A stretch of 64,000 bases of DNA, from contig CACZIV010000004.1 in NCBI GenBank assembly GCA_902781305.1, forward strand, positions 1 through 64,000. The letters are read 5' to 3'. The translations under genes and the position numbers were made by a program. This document shows, one piece after another, positions 52,255 through 61,585 of the stretch (within the stretch, counting starts at the first letter, position 1; every line of letters starts with the position of its first letter). The notes beneath the pieces were generated by a model. The model was not told where the DNA came from and made no database searches. It worked only from the letters and a program-made list of their open reading frames with translations. The stretch comes from Pseudoselenomonas ruminantium. GTDB lineage: Bacteria; Bacillota; Negativicutes; Selenomonadales; Selenomonadaceae.

Positions 52255-53388
52255 ATGACGAATCTGGTGCCAACTATGGAAAATTTCCATAGACTATGTC
52301 AGAAGAAAGAAACGGTGATCTTTTGCGCTGGGGAATACTGCATGCGCTTTTTGAACCGACTGGACGACGGGGACATCAAGCGCATTTCTTTTATTGTGGA
52401 CAATGATGTGGAAAAACAGGGGACATCATTTTATGGAATTCCTGTAAAACGTCCGGATGAAATCAAGACGTTAAATCCGAAGGAGACATTAGTGGTTATT
52501 GCCGTTGAGGACAGCATTCCAGAGATTTATGGGCAAATAGCCGATATGGGAGATTACGCTATCTTATCTGCACGTATTCTTATCAGCGATATTTTATCTT
52601 CGGTGGCAGTGGCGCTCTACGAAAATCAGGATAAAACAGCGGAAGTGGCTGGGCTTTTGTGCGATGAAACATCACAGCGGATTTATAAGGAAGCCATCCG
52701 GCGGAGAATGCTTTATGGAGAGTGTGATTTCAGTGACTTGGTGGTAAGAGGGGATGCGGAATATCGTGTCCCGCTGGTATACCGAAAGACCTCTCCCAAA
52801 GATGAAATTATTATCGATTGCGGTGCCTATAACGGTGATACCTTGAAGAAATTTGCAGAAACATACGGCCCAAAACTGAAGAAAATATATGCCTTTGAGT
52901 GCATGGAGGAAAGTATCGCGGATTTGTCGCTTTCTATGACACACATTAGAAATAAAAAGTGTTATCCGGAGATGGTGTTGATGCCCTACGCATTGTCAGA
53001 CCGTGATGGAAAAATGAAATTTGCGAAAACGCATAAACCCACTGGGAGCTTTTTAGTGGACAGTCGAAGCTATGCCCAAAGTGCCTTGTATGAAAGCGAT
53101 TATGTGGAGGTAGAAGTTACTTTCCTTGACAAGGTTATTCCCGAAGAAGAAAAGATTACTTTAATCAAAATGGATATCGAGGGCAGTGAATTTGCTGCGC
53201 TGCATGGTGCTGAAAGAGTGATTACCCAATGTAAGCCAAGGCTGGCAATCTCTATATATCACTCAGGGGAAGACTATTATCGTATTCCCCTGTATTTGAA
53301 ATCTTTGGTGCCGGAATACAAATTTGCCGTACGGCATCATAATAAAAATCACTGTGATACAGATTTGTATTGCTGGATAGGGGATTAG
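52255..53388 (+). CDS. FkbM-family methyltransferase with N-terminal Rossmann domain
   Basis: 377 aa. The N-terminal segment (about residues 15-115) is a nucleotide-fold domain (VIFCAGEYCMRFLNRL, RISFIVDNDVEKQGTSFYGIPV) like those fused to glycan-modifying enzymes. The C-terminal FkbM domain begins near residue 183 with IIDCGAYNGDTLKKF (AdoMet loop) and includes LIKMDIEGSEF. Probably O-methylates a sugar or polyol of the cassette product. Starts 3 nt after the radical SAM stop. Confidence 0.88.
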   Translation: MTNLVPTMENFHRLCQKKETVIFCAGEYCMRFLNRLDDGDIKRISFIVDNDVEKQGTSFYGIPVKRPDEIKTLNPKETLVVIAVEDSIPEIYGQIADMGDYAILSARILISDILSSVAVALYENQDKTAEVAGLLCDETSQRIYKEAIRRRMLYGECDFSDLVVRGDAEYRVPLVYRKTSPKDEIIIDCGAYNGDTLKKFAETYGPKLKKIYAFECMEESIADLSLSMTHIRNKKCYPEMVLMPYALSDRDGKMKFAKTHKPTGSFLVDSRSYAQSALYESDYVEVEVTFLDKVIPEEEKITLIKMDIEGSEFAALHGAERVITQCKPRLAISIYHSGEDYYRIPLYLKSLVPEYKFAVRHHNKNHCDTDLYCWIGD

Positions 53389-53391
53389 AAA

Positions 53392-54996
53392 ATGACACAA
53401 GCGCAAATAGAGGCGTTGAATCTCCTTCGGCTTTTGGATGAGATTTGTCAGCAAGAAAAGATTAACTACACTCTGGGAAATAGAGCGCTTATGAATTATG
53501 AGGCTCAACAAAGCGATGAGTATTTAGACCCAAATGGCATTTACGTATGCCTGTTGTATGAAGATTACGTGCGGTTACTGAATCTGCTGGAAGAAAGCGC
53601 TGCAGTGTATGGGATAGAGATAATTACTTATCAGAATATGACAAATTTTGACGCTTTGTCGGCCTGGGTATTGCGAAGCGGGAAAAATGTACTTCCTGTC
53701 GGCAGGGAGGAGGATGAATGCTATTACAAGACGCGGATAATTTTGACGCCCATGTTTTACGCCGGAAATACCAAGCAGGAATGCAGAAAAAACTGTAAAC
53801 TCATAGAGCATCAATTTAATTATATTGATTGCCGATGGCCTTTGGAACATAAGCATCTCTTTGGCCCGATAAAAAATAAAATCATCAGAACTAAGCAGCG
53901 ATACTATTGTCGGAACAAGCATAAGTACAATTACTGTGTGCACGGCTTGATAGAGGAGCTTAAAGCTGGCACCTACGGCAAGGAATACCTTGTGTATAAA
54001 GACATTGAAAATACTTGCGCTTGGATGCGTATAGAGGAATTTGTAACCGAGAGGATTAATTTTTACGGTGTTGCGGCGTGCGCCATCAGAAACAAAAAGG
54101 GGTTTCTGGAACGCAATTACAAGGATTTGATGCTGGATGACTGGAGCAACAAGGTTTCTGAGTTACAACTGAAAGGCGGAAGAGACTTGCGGCGTGTGCA
54201 GCTTATTCAGCTCGAATTGATGAAGGAAATCGATCGTATTTGCCGCAAGCATCATCTGAAATATAATATCGCCTTCGGGACATTGCTGGGGGCTGTGCGG
54301 CATGGCGGCTTTGTGCCATGGGATGACGATGCGGATATCAACATGCCCTATGAAGATTACTTGAAATTGATTGATGTGGTCGAGGATGAGATTGACCATG
54401 AAAAATATTACTTCCGCTATCAGGACAAAGAAGCGGACTGCAATATTACTTACGCGCATTTCAAGAGGAATGGGACTGTCTACACCAAAAGGAATCGGGA
54501 AGGATTCAAATATCATCCAGGGGTGTTCATTGATATCGTCCCATTATTTAACGGAGCGCCAAACTTTTTCCTGCACAAAATACAGACACGAATTTGTTCC
54601 ATCTTTCGGACAGCCTGCTGGGCGTATGTAGGAGCAGACTCGGAACGTAACCCGCTCATGCGTGTCTATTATCAACTGCTGGCGAAAATCGGTAATAAGA
54701 GGGCATATCGGCTTTGTATTAAAGCTGCCACCTTTTTCACGAAGAAGAGAAACAAAATGTTATTCTTGAACGCTTTGGACAGAGATCCCTATAATATTGC
54801 CTTTGTACGCAGGGAATGTTTCGATGATCCTATAGAGCTTGATTTTGAAGGACACAAATTTTTCGCTCCGCGGGATGTGCATGGGGTGCTTGATTATTGC
54901 TACGGGCATGATTATATGAAGTACTTGCCACTGGCACGAAGAGTTCCCAAAAATGATGCCCTGATTGAGTTGGGCGATTTGTATTCCGATATATAG
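53392..54996 (+). CDS. Tandem LicD-family phosphotransferase
   Basis: 534 aa. The second half has a full LicD motif set (about residues 265-400): LMKEIDRICRKHHLKYNIAF, GTLLGAVRHGGFVPWDDDADI. The first about 60 residues (LNLLRLLDEICQQEKINYTL, YVCLLYEDYVRLLNLLEE) repeat the same pattern but without the acidic DDD core. LicD proteins transfer phosphocholine or other phospho-substituents to glycans. The N-terminal copy looks degenerate. Starts 3 nt after the FkbM stop. Confidence 0.85.
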   Translation: MTQAQIEALNLLRLLDEICQQEKINYTLGNRALMNYEAQQSDEYLDPNGIYVCLLYEDYVRLLNLLEESAAVYGIEIITYQNMTNFDALSAWVLRSGKNVLPVGREEDECYYKTRIILTPMFYAGNTKQECRKNCKLIEHQFNYIDCRWPLEHKHLFGPIKNKIIRTKQRYYCRNKHKYNYCVHGLIEELKAGTYGKEYLVYKDIENTCAWMRIEEFVTERINFYGVAACAIRNKKGFLERNYKDLMLDDWSNKVSELQLKGGRDLRRVQLIQLELMKEIDRICRKHHLKYNIAFGTLLGAVRHGGFVPWDDDADINMPYEDYLKLIDVVEDEIDHEKYYFRYQDKEADCNITYAHFKRNGTVYTKRNREGFKYHPGVFIDIVPLFNGAPNFFLHKIQTRICSIFRTACWAYVGADSERNPLMRVYYQLLAKIGNKRAYRLCIKAATFFTKKRNKMLFLNALDRDPYNIAFVRRECFDDPIELDFEGHKFFAPRDVHGVLDYCYGHDYMKYLPLARRVPKNDALIELGDLYSDI

Positions 54997-55019
54997 ATGG
55001 GAAAAGGAGAAGATGAGTT

Positions 55020-56309
55020 ATGAAATACGGGTACATGAATTACAGAAAGCATTTTCTGCCCAATCGCTGCGAGCGGCCGATGAACCTTGGCGACCCCATC
55101 CAATCTCTGGCAGTTCTGGAATTGTATAAAAGGCTGGGGATTGCGGAGGCGGAAATCGTTCCATTGGACAGGTATGATTTGACGGATTATGCCGGGCATG
55201 ATGTAATCGTGCTAATCAATGGACCGGAAACCTATGAGCATTTTGCCTATGCAACTCGATTTTTGCCAGTATCCTCAAAAATTCATCCGGTATTTATCAG
55301 CCTGCATTTGCATCGCGAACTTTCTGAAAATGAGCTGAGTACCCTGCGCCAAAATCAGCCGATTGGCTGCCGCGATGAATATACCGTCCGTTACCTGCAA
55401 TCCAAGGGAATAGATGCTTTTCTTACCGGTTGCCTTACCATGCTGTTCGACAAACGCGAAGCAAAGCAGCAGGACAAGGTCTTTCTGGTGGATTGTTCGG
55501 CAAGTGTCATGGAGCATATTCCCGACAGTATCAAAAAGGATGCCGTAGTATTGTCGCAAGTCATCCGCATGACCACTAAAGCGCCTGACCATAGGCTGAC
55601 CTTGGCAGAAACCGAGGAATATAATAAAACAGCGGAAGCACAGCTGAACCGATACCGGGACGAAGCGAAACTTGTGGTTACGTCGAGGCTTCATGTGGCA
55701 TCCCCCTGTGCGGCAATGGGAATTCCCGTGGTATTGGTACGGGATACCTATGATGAACGCTACCAGTTTATCGACAGATTTTTACCGCTCTATTATCCTG
55801 AAGAGTTGGATCGTCTGGACTGGGAGCATCTTTCCGCATGTATACCAGAAAAGATCAAGGTAACTCTTATCCATATCGCAAAGAGCATGCTGGATATGGC
55901 AAAATATCGACTGGAGCTCAAGGATATTTATGCCCCAAAAAGCAGGGAAATCGTTTTTGCCAATGAAGAAGAACTGGCGGTGCAAAAGTTTCCGATGAAC
56001 TGTCAGGATTCATTTGCTTACTGCATTTGGGGTGTCTGCCTGCCTAATTCGTATTTGCTGTATGAGCAAATGCAACGGCAGTACCCGAACGCCAGACTAT
56101 TGTACGCGATTGACACCTATGCAACGGGCACTTACAAGGATAATATCCGGATTATTCATCCGGACGAAATAGAAAAACTTGTGAATCGGAATACGTGGAT
56201 TCTGGTGGTGGCGCCTGCTGCTCACGGAGCCGCAAAGGAAAAATTATCGGGCAAGTATCCGTTCGCTTTAATTAAAGGTGTGGACTGCCGTATCTATGAG
56301 AAGAAATGA
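55020..56309 (+). CDS. Polysaccharide pyruvyl transferase family protein with C-terminal extension
   Basis: 429 aa. Pyruvyl-transferase-like core (about residues 1-270): NLGDPIQSLAVLELYKRLG, GCRDEYTVRYLQ and TSRLHVASPCAAMGIPVV. A C-terminal domain of about 110 residues (SFAYCIWGVCLPNSYLLYEQM to the end) resembles the Rossmann-like segments in neighbouring proteins. Would add pyruvate ketals from PEP to a glycan, or belong to the CsaB-like branch. SD AAAAGGAGA lies 9 nt before the ATG. Confidence 0.82.
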   Translation: MKYGYMNYRKHFLPNRCERPMNLGDPIQSLAVLELYKRLGIAEAEIVPLDRYDLTDYAGHDVIVLINGPETYEHFAYATRFLPVSSKIHPVFISLHLHRELSENELSTLRQNQPIGCRDEYTVRYLQSKGIDAFLTGCLTMLFDKREAKQQDKVFLVDCSASVMEHIPDSIKKDAVVLSQVIRMTTKAPDHRLTLAETEEYNKTAEAQLNRYRDEAKLVVTSRLHVASPCAAMGIPVVLVRDTYDERYQFIDRFLPLYYPEELDRLDWEHLSACIPEKIKVTLIHIAKSMLDMAKYRLELKDIYAPKSREIVFANEEELAVQKFPMNCQDSFAYCIWGVCLPNSYLLYEQMQRQYPNARLLYAIDTYATGTYKDNIRIIHPDEIEKLVNRNTWILVVAPAAHGAAKEKLSGKYPFALIKGVDCRIYEKK

Positions 56310-56380
56310 TATTATGTGGGTTGTAAGTAAGTCAGAGCGTGAGAGTTCTGCTTGCCGGAGACAAGAGGAAGGATAGGGAT

Positions 56381-57736
56381 ATGAAACGGAAGTTGAAAAA
56401 ACAGTTGCTGGAGGGGTGTGAGCTTTTAGGGAAAGCGAATGACTGCATACACAGCAGCCTAAAAAAAGGCGCTATCAATGATGCCGTACAGTTTATGGAA
56501 GAATGTAAAAATGCGGCAGATGCCATAAAGAAGGAAGTGGATGAAGACACCGGCAGATGGACAGAGACGGCATCTGCATTGCAGGGGTACTGCAGGCTGA
56601 TTGATCGTTTTCAACAACAAGCCATTGGCGGTGAAAGTTTGAACTTAGTTGAATTTCATCAATCACTTGCTAGGTATAGCAAAAAAATCTTTAATAGATT
56701 GAAACGTGAAATTATCACAGAGAGAGAAGTAGTCTTTTTACCATATAAGGCATCAATGTGGGATTCGTTGGAAACCGTATGGAAAAAAGCAGTTGAAACA
56801 CCAAATACCAATGCGGTGGTAATACCGATTCCATTCTATGAAAGAAATGCTGATGGCAGTTTTGGCAAGTTTCACTATGAAGGAAACCTGTTTCCCGAAT
56901 ATGTGCCAATCGTTCACTATGATGACTATGATTTTGAGGGAATGCACCCAGATGAGATATATATACACAACCCCTATGACGATGCAAATCTTGTCACTAG
57001 TGTGGCACCGTTTTTTTATTCGCGCAATTTGAAACAGTTTACGGACAAGTTGATTTACATCCCGTACTTCGTCATCGAGGAGTTTGACATTCATAATAAA
57101 AAGGCGCTGGAAAATCGACAGCATTTCGCCCAAGTGCCAGCAGTGATTTACGCGGATGAAATCATTGTCCAGTCCGAAACGATAAAACAGCTGTACGTAG
57201 AAAGCATTGTAAAACTTACGGGAGAACATACCAGAAAACTGTTTGAGCGCAAGATTAAGGGCACCGGTTCACCGAAAATCGAAAAAATTAAATCTTTGCA
57301 CAGGGATGAGGTGAGCGTTCCGCAAGAATGGGAGCCGTTTTTGTATAAAGAAGACGGACAAAGGAAACTAGTTGTTTTATACAATAACAGTATAACAACA
57401 CTCCTTCGGGAATCTGACAGGATATTGGCAAAAATGCGGAACATCTTTTCCGTTTTTGCTAAATATCGGGAAGATATTGCCATTTTGTGGCGACCTCACC
57501 CTTTGATCGGGGCTACCATAAGGTCTATGGTGCCGCAGCTTTGGGAAGAATATTGTGCGCTAGTGGAAGAGTATAAGGCTAAACATGTTGGTATTTACGA
57601 TGATACTGTAGATTTGGATCGGGCGATTGTGATTTCTGATGTATACTATGGCGATCCAAGCAGCCTTGTGACACTTTGCCGCGCCATCAATATGCCCGTA
57701 ATGATACAGAATCCTGCCGTGTTGCATGGTGATTGA
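56381..57736 (+). CDS. Putative surface-glycan transferase, possibly CDP-glycerol-glycerophosphotransferase-like
   Basis: 451 aa. The first about 110 residues are helical and charged. The remainder has a GT-B-like pattern with IPYFVIEEFDI, ILWRPHPLIGATIR and AIVISDVYYGDPSSLVTLCRAINMPV, which recalls TagB/TagF or glycosyltransferase C-terminal nucleotide sites. I cannot assign it firmly. ATG at 56381 follows GAGGAAGGA. Last gene of the cassette; no terminator was seen before typA. Confidence 0.6.
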   Translation: MKRKLKKQLLEGCELLGKANDCIHSSLKKGAINDAVQFMEECKNAADAIKKEVDEDTGRWTETASALQGYCRLIDRFQQQAIGGESLNLVEFHQSLARYSKKIFNRLKREIITEREVVFLPYKASMWDSLETVWKKAVETPNTNAVVIPIPFYERNADGSFGKFHYEGNLFPEYVPIVHYDDYDFEGMHPDEIYIHNPYDDANLVTSVAPFFYSRNLKQFTDKLIYIPYFVIEEFDIHNKKALENRQHFAQVPAVIYADEIIVQSETIKQLYVESIVKLTGEHTRKLFERKIKGTGSPKIEKIKSLHRDEVSVPQEWEPFLYKEDGQRKLVVLYNNSITTLLRESDRILAKMRNIFSVFAKYREDIAILWRPHPLIGATIRSMVPQLWEEYCALVEEYKAKHVGIYDDTVDLDRAIVISDVYYGDPSSLVTLCRAINMPVMIQNPAVLHGD

Positions 57737-57750
57737 ATGCTAGAAAATCC

Positions 57751-57779
57751 TTGACAGGGGCACGGCCATAGGATAAAAT
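57751..57779 (+). promoter_or_regulatory. Strong promoter for typA
   Basis: Consensus TTGACA (57751-57756), exact 17-bp spacer, TAAAAT (57774-57779), just after the glycan cassette. Confidence 0.75.
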
Positions 57780-57862
57780 TTATACGTTATGTTGAGCTTT
57801 TGGGGGATACAGTTATGTATCCTTCCTTGCTTTATAGAATTTAGGAGGCAGATTACACTAAA

Positions 57863-59689
57863 ATGAGTATGACCACCAATGAAAATTTAAGAAACATCGC
57901 CATTATCGCCCACGTTGACCATGGTAAAACCACCCTGGTCGATGGCATGCTGAAGCAGAGCCATGTATTCCGTTCTAACGAACAGGTTGCAGAACGCGTT
58001 ATGGACTCCGGCGATATCGAGCGTGAACGCGGCATTACGATTCTTTCCAAGAACACGGCCGTTATGTATAACGATGTAAAAATCAACATCGTGGACACCC
58101 CGGGCCATGCTGACTTCGGCGGCGAAGTGGAACGTGTCCTCAACATGGTTGACGGCGTTGTACTGCTGGTGGATGCCTTTGAAGGCCCGATGCCTCAGAC
58201 GAAATACGTGCTGCGCAAGGCTCTCGAACAGAAGCTGAAGCCGATTGTAGTTATCAACAAGATTGATAAGCCGAATCAGCGTGTAGATGACGTTTATGAT
58301 GAAGTTCTCGAACTCTTCATGGAACTCGATGCCGATGATGACCAGCTCGATTTCCCGGTTATCTATGCTACGGCTCGTGACGGTATTGCCAAGTACAGCA
58401 TGGATGACGACAACGACAACCTGCAGCCGCTGATGGAAACCATCGTGAAGGAAATCCCGGCTCCGCATGGTGATCCGGATGCTCCGCTGCAGATGATGAT
58501 TACCACGCTGGAATCCGATGCTTTCGTAGGCCGCGTGGCTATCGGCCGCATCATCCGTGGTACGGCTAAACCGAACCAGAATGTCTGCATCATCAATGGC
58601 GACCAGGAAACCAAGGCGAAAATCGGTAAGGTGTTCACTTATCAGGGCCTGCAGCGCGTAGAGAGCGAATCCGCCAGCATGGGTGAAATCGTTGCCCTGA
58701 CCGGCCTCGGTGATGTATCCATCGGTTACACGGTAGCTGACGCTGAAAATCCGGAAGCTCTGCCGACGATTAACATCGACGAGCCGACCCTGTCCATGAC
58801 CTTCGGCGTTAATACGAGCCCGTTTGCCGGCCGTGAAGGTCAGTTCGTAACGTCCCGTCACCTGCGTGACCGCCTGTTCAAGGAAATCGAGACCAACGTG
58901 GCCATGAAGGTTGAAGAAACGGATTCTGCGGATGTATTCAAGGTTTCCGGCCGTGGTGAACTCCACCTGTCCATCCTGATTGAAACCATGCGCCGTGAAG
59001 GCTATGAACTGCAGGTTGGTAAGCCGGAAGTAGTTTATAAGACCATCAACGGTCAGCTCTGCGAACCGATCGAGAACCTGACGGTAGAAGTGCCCCAGGA
59101 ATACATGGGCGCTGTTATGGAAGGCCTCGGCACGCGTAAGGCTGAACTCACGAACATGACGGAGACGGCTGGTTACATGCGCCTCGAATTCACCATTCCG
59201 GCCCGCGGCCTGATTGGTTTCCGCTCCGAACTGCTGACGAGCACCAAGGGTAACGGCATCATGAACCATGTGTTCCATGGCTATGCGCCGTACAAGGGCG
59301 ATATCCCGGGCCGTACGCGCGGTTCCCTCGTTGCTTTCGAACAGGGCGAAACGACCGGTTATGGTATCTTCTCCCTGCAGGACCGCGGCGTAATGTTCAT
59401 TGAGCCGGGCGAACAGGTTTATGAAGGTATGATCGTTGGTGAAAACTCCCGCGATAACGATATCGACATCAACCCCTGCAAGAAGAAGAACGTATCCAAC
59501 ATGCGTACGTCTTCCTCGGACGAAGCAATCCGCCTGACCCCGCCGAGAATCCTTTCTCTGGAACAGGCTATTGAGTACATCAACAACGATGAAATGGTTG
59601 AAGTTACGCCGGAACACATCCGTCTGCGTAAGACCATTCTGGACCGTACGGTGCGTGGACGTAATGCGAAGAACGCACGTAAGGGCTAA
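57863..59689 (+). CDS. typA: Translational GTPase TypA/BipA
   Basis: 608 aa ribosome-associated GTPase needed under stress and cold. G1 [16 protein letters not shown]3 [13 protein letters not shown]4 NKIDKP, and an EF-G-like C-terminus. TTAGGAGG lies 14 nt before the ATG, longer than usual. Codon use here is strongly biased, as in highly expressed genes, in sharp contrast to the AT-rich genes just before it. Confidence 0.97.
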   Translation: MSMTTNENLRNIAIIAHVDHGKTTLVDGMLKQSHVFRSNEQVAERVMDSGDIERERGITILSKNTAVMYNDVKINIVDTPGHADFGGEVERVLNMVDGVVLLVDAFEGPMPQTKYVLRKALEQKLKPIVVINKIDKPNQRVDDVYDEVLELFMELDADDDQLDFPVIYATARDGIAKYSMDDDNDNLQPLMETIVKEIPAPHGDPDAPLQMMITTLESDAFVGRVAIGRIIRGTAKPNQNVCIINGDQETKAKIGKVFTYQGLQRVESESASMGEIVALTGLGDVSIGYTVADAENPEALPTINIDEPTLSMTFGVNTSPFAGREGQFVTSRHLRDRLFKEIETNVAMKVEETDSADVFKVSGRGELHLSILIETMRREGYELQVGKPEVVYKTINGQLCEPIENLTVEVPQEYMGAVMEGLGTRKAELTNMTETAGYMRLEFTIPARGLIGFRSELLTSTKGNGIMNHVFHGYAPYKGDIPGRTRGSLVAFEQGETTGYGIFSLQDRGVMFIEPGEQVYEGMIVGENSRDNDIDINPCKKKNVSNMRTSSSDEAIRLTPPRILSLEQAIEYINNDEMVEVTPEHIRLRKTILDRTVRGRNAKNARKG

Positions 59690-59723
59690 GATTTAGGTTA
59701 GGTTTACATCTATATGCTAAGAC

Positions 59724-59802
59724 GCCCGGTGGCGGATAATACTTTCCCTCTGCTTAGACAGGCTTGTCAAACGCGACGGGAAAGCATCATCAGCCACCGG
59801 GC
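59724..59802. repeat. Hairpin repeat R1
   Basis: 79-bp imperfect palindrome from GCCCGGTGGC to GCCACCGGGC. The upper stem reads TAATACTTTCCC on the left and GGGAAAGCATCA on the right, with two A-C mismatches two base pairs apart. The apical part holds GACAGGCTTGTC. Copies R2 and R3 follow at 59850 and 61326. It is not a classical terminator because no T run follows. Confidence 0.85.
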
Positions 59803-59849
59803 TTGGTGCGTTAATTAGTATTTATTGTCGTACACTGATATATATAGGC

Positions 59850-59929
59850 GCCCGCGGAGCCGGTAATATTTTCCTTCGCCATAGACAGGCTTGTCAAAAG
59901 CTACGGAAAACATCACCGGTTTCGCGGGT
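59850..59929. repeat. Hairpin repeat R2
   Basis: 80 bp, same design as R1: outer arms GCCCGCGG and CGCGGGT, upper stem GGTAATATTTTCC / GGAAAACATCACC with the same paired A-C mismatches, apical ATAGACAGGCTTGTCAAAAG. The lower stem uses G-T wobbles on the + strand. With R1 and the promoter at 59953-59980 it accounts for the 324-nt gap before the ATPase gene. Confidence 0.85.
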
Positions 59930-59952
59930 TTATTGCGTAGCGTTAGGATTTA

Positions 59953-59980
59953 TTGCTTAAAACATAAGATATGCTATAAT
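59953..59980 (+). promoter_or_regulatory. Promoter for the P-loop ATPase gene
   Basis: TTGCTT (59953-59958), 16-bp spacer, TATAAT (59975-59980) with extended TGC directly upstream. Confidence 0.6.
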
Positions 59981-60013
59981 GTACGTATAAAGCTGATGTT
60001 AGGAGGGGAGAAT

Positions 60014-61288
60014 ATGAAGAAATATCACGTTGCGGAAGTTTTTCGCCCGAATACCATGCCGTCGTACACTTATATAAACAGACAGGAAAAGCGGGGGACT
60101 ACTTACGAGACAAAATTAAAGCGTGCCCTGCAAAAGGTGGGGAGTCTTATTGCTATTTCCGGTGGCTCGAAGACGGGGAAGACGGTACTTTATCGTAAAG
60201 TGGTACCGGAAGATAAGCTCGTAGAGCTTAGCGGTGCGCAGATACATTCCGTGGAAGATTTTTGGCAGCAGATAGCGGAGAACCTGCGCATTCCGGATGA
60301 GCTTTCCATGGCATATTCTTCTCAGGAAAATAAAGGCGGCAAGGCCATTGCCGGAGGAAAATCTTCTTTTATGACTATGCTGGCGGCTTCGGTAAATGGA
60401 GAACTCAGCAAGAGCAGCAGCCAGGGGGAAAATATCACGCAAAAGGTTATGCGTAACAATACCTTGGTGCTCAAAACGCTTATAGCCGGTGATTTTGTAC
60501 TGGTCATTGATGATTTCCATTATATCAATCTTGAAATCCAGCTCTATCTGTCCAGAATTTTGAAAGCAGAACTGTTCAATGGGCTGAAAGTTATTTTGCT
60601 GAGCCTGCCGCATCGTGCCGATGATGCCATTAAGAGAAACCCTGATTTGATTGGGCGTACGGTATTTATTAACCTTCTGCCATGGACGAAGGAAGAATTG
60701 GAACAGATAGCCCGTAAGGGCTTTGACCTGTTGCAGATTCCGGTGTCGGATGACCAGATAGCGCACATTGTCCGGGAAAGTGCCCTGTCCCCGCAGCTGA
60801 TGCAGGAAAATTGCTATAACCTTGCGATACGCATAAAAGAAGATGGCGAAGAAATCTCCATGGATGCAGTGCGCAGAGCTTTTGGTGATACGGTGGAGGC
60901 TTATCAGCATTACAAAGAGAATGTTCAGCGGATGTGGGAAGGCCCGGCGAAAGGTAGAGCCCGCCGCAAGGAATACACCTTGAAGAATGACCTGCACTGT
61001 GATACTTATGGTCTTTTTTTGCTCAGTTTAAGTATTGACCCACCTGTGATGAAGCTGACCTCTGCGGAAATCCATGAACGCATGGAGGAAATATTGCAGG
61101 ATGGTGAAGACGCGCCTAATGGTATGAATCTGGCCAATGTGGTCAAACACAGTGAAAGCATTATTAAGGCATCTGTGCCGGCTTTGGATACCTTAGAATG
61201 GCAAAATGGTACATTATATATCCTTGACCCGTTTTTGCTCTTCTACCTTCGTTGGGACGAAGAATGGAAACAGAATGCTATACGATAA
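60014..61288 (+). CDS. P-loop ATPase of AAA/STAND type, function unknown
   Basis: 424 aa, soluble. Walker A GGSKTGKT at residues 50-57, Walker B VLVIDDFHY with Asp166/Asp167 region, and a sensor-like ILLSLPHRADDA. The C-terminal part (about 300-424) looks like a winged-helix or effector-type domain ending in FLLFYLRWDEEW. Conserved-looking N-terminus VAEVFRPNTMPSYTY precedes the ATPase. The start is set by AGGAGGGGAG at 60001. It stands alone, with own promoter, bracketed by hairpin repeats R1/R2 and R3. Could be a defence, regulatory or mobile-element protein; unproven. Confidence 0.8.
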   Translation: MKKYHVAEVFRPNTMPSYTYINRQEKRGTTYETKLKRALQKVGSLIAISGGSKTGKTVLYRKVVPEDKLVELSGAQIHSVEDFWQQIAENLRIPDELSMAYSSQENKGGKAIAGGKSSFMTMLAASVNGELSKSSSQGENITQKVMRNNTLVLKTLIAGDFVLVIDDFHYINLEIQLYLSRILKAELFNGLKVILLSLPHRADDAIKRNPDLIGRTVFINLLPWTKEELEQIARKGFDLLQIPVSDDQIAHIVRESALSPQLMQENCYNLAIRIKEDGEEISMDAVRRAFGDTVEAYQHYKENVQRMWEGPAKGRARRKEYTLKNDLHCDTYGLFLLSLSIDPPVMKLTSAEIHERMEEILQDGEDAPNGMNLANVVKHSESIIKASVPALDTLEWQNGTLYILDPFLLFYLRWDEEWKQNAIR

Positions 61289-61325
61289 GATGCTCTTTGC
61301 GTACGTTACATTGGTGTACTTAGGC

Positions 61326-61407
61326 GCCCGCGAGGCTGGTAGTATTTTTCCTCCGCCATAGACAAGCTTGTCAAAAGCTGCGGAAAAACACCACCAGCCT
61401 CGCGGGC
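61326..61407. repeat. Hairpin repeat R3
   Basis: 82 bp, outer arms GCCCGCGAGGCTGGT and its exact complement. Upper stem AGTATTTTTCC / GGAAAAACACC: the two A-C mismatches are kept and the pair next to the first changes from A-T (R1, R2) to G-C. Apex GACAAGCTTGTC is a perfect palindrome. Together with the dapF promoter it fills most of the 297-nt gap after the ATPase gene. Confidence 0.88.
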
Positions 61408-61520
61408 TTAATGTGTATATTTATGGTATTGGATACATTGATAAGACCAGATGCCCTCCGGCTTTATACAGCGAAAAATAGCAAAATAAAGTTGTATATG
61501 GCGTAATGGCGAGAAAAACC

Positions 61521-61549
61521 TTGAAAATTTGCGGAAATGCAGGTATTAT
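61521..61549 (+). promoter_or_regulatory. Promoter for dapF
   Basis: TTGAAA (61521-61526), 17-bp spacer, TATTAT (61544-61549), 36 nt before the dapF start. Confidence 0.6.
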
Positions 61550-61585
61550 AGTATAGATATCGAAATAGACAGGGGGCAGGAATTG

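Noticed and set aside
59724..61407. R1-R3 as ordinary Rho-independent terminators
   Set aside because: No T run follows any of the hairpins on either strand, and R1 and R2 lie in tandem before a promoter.
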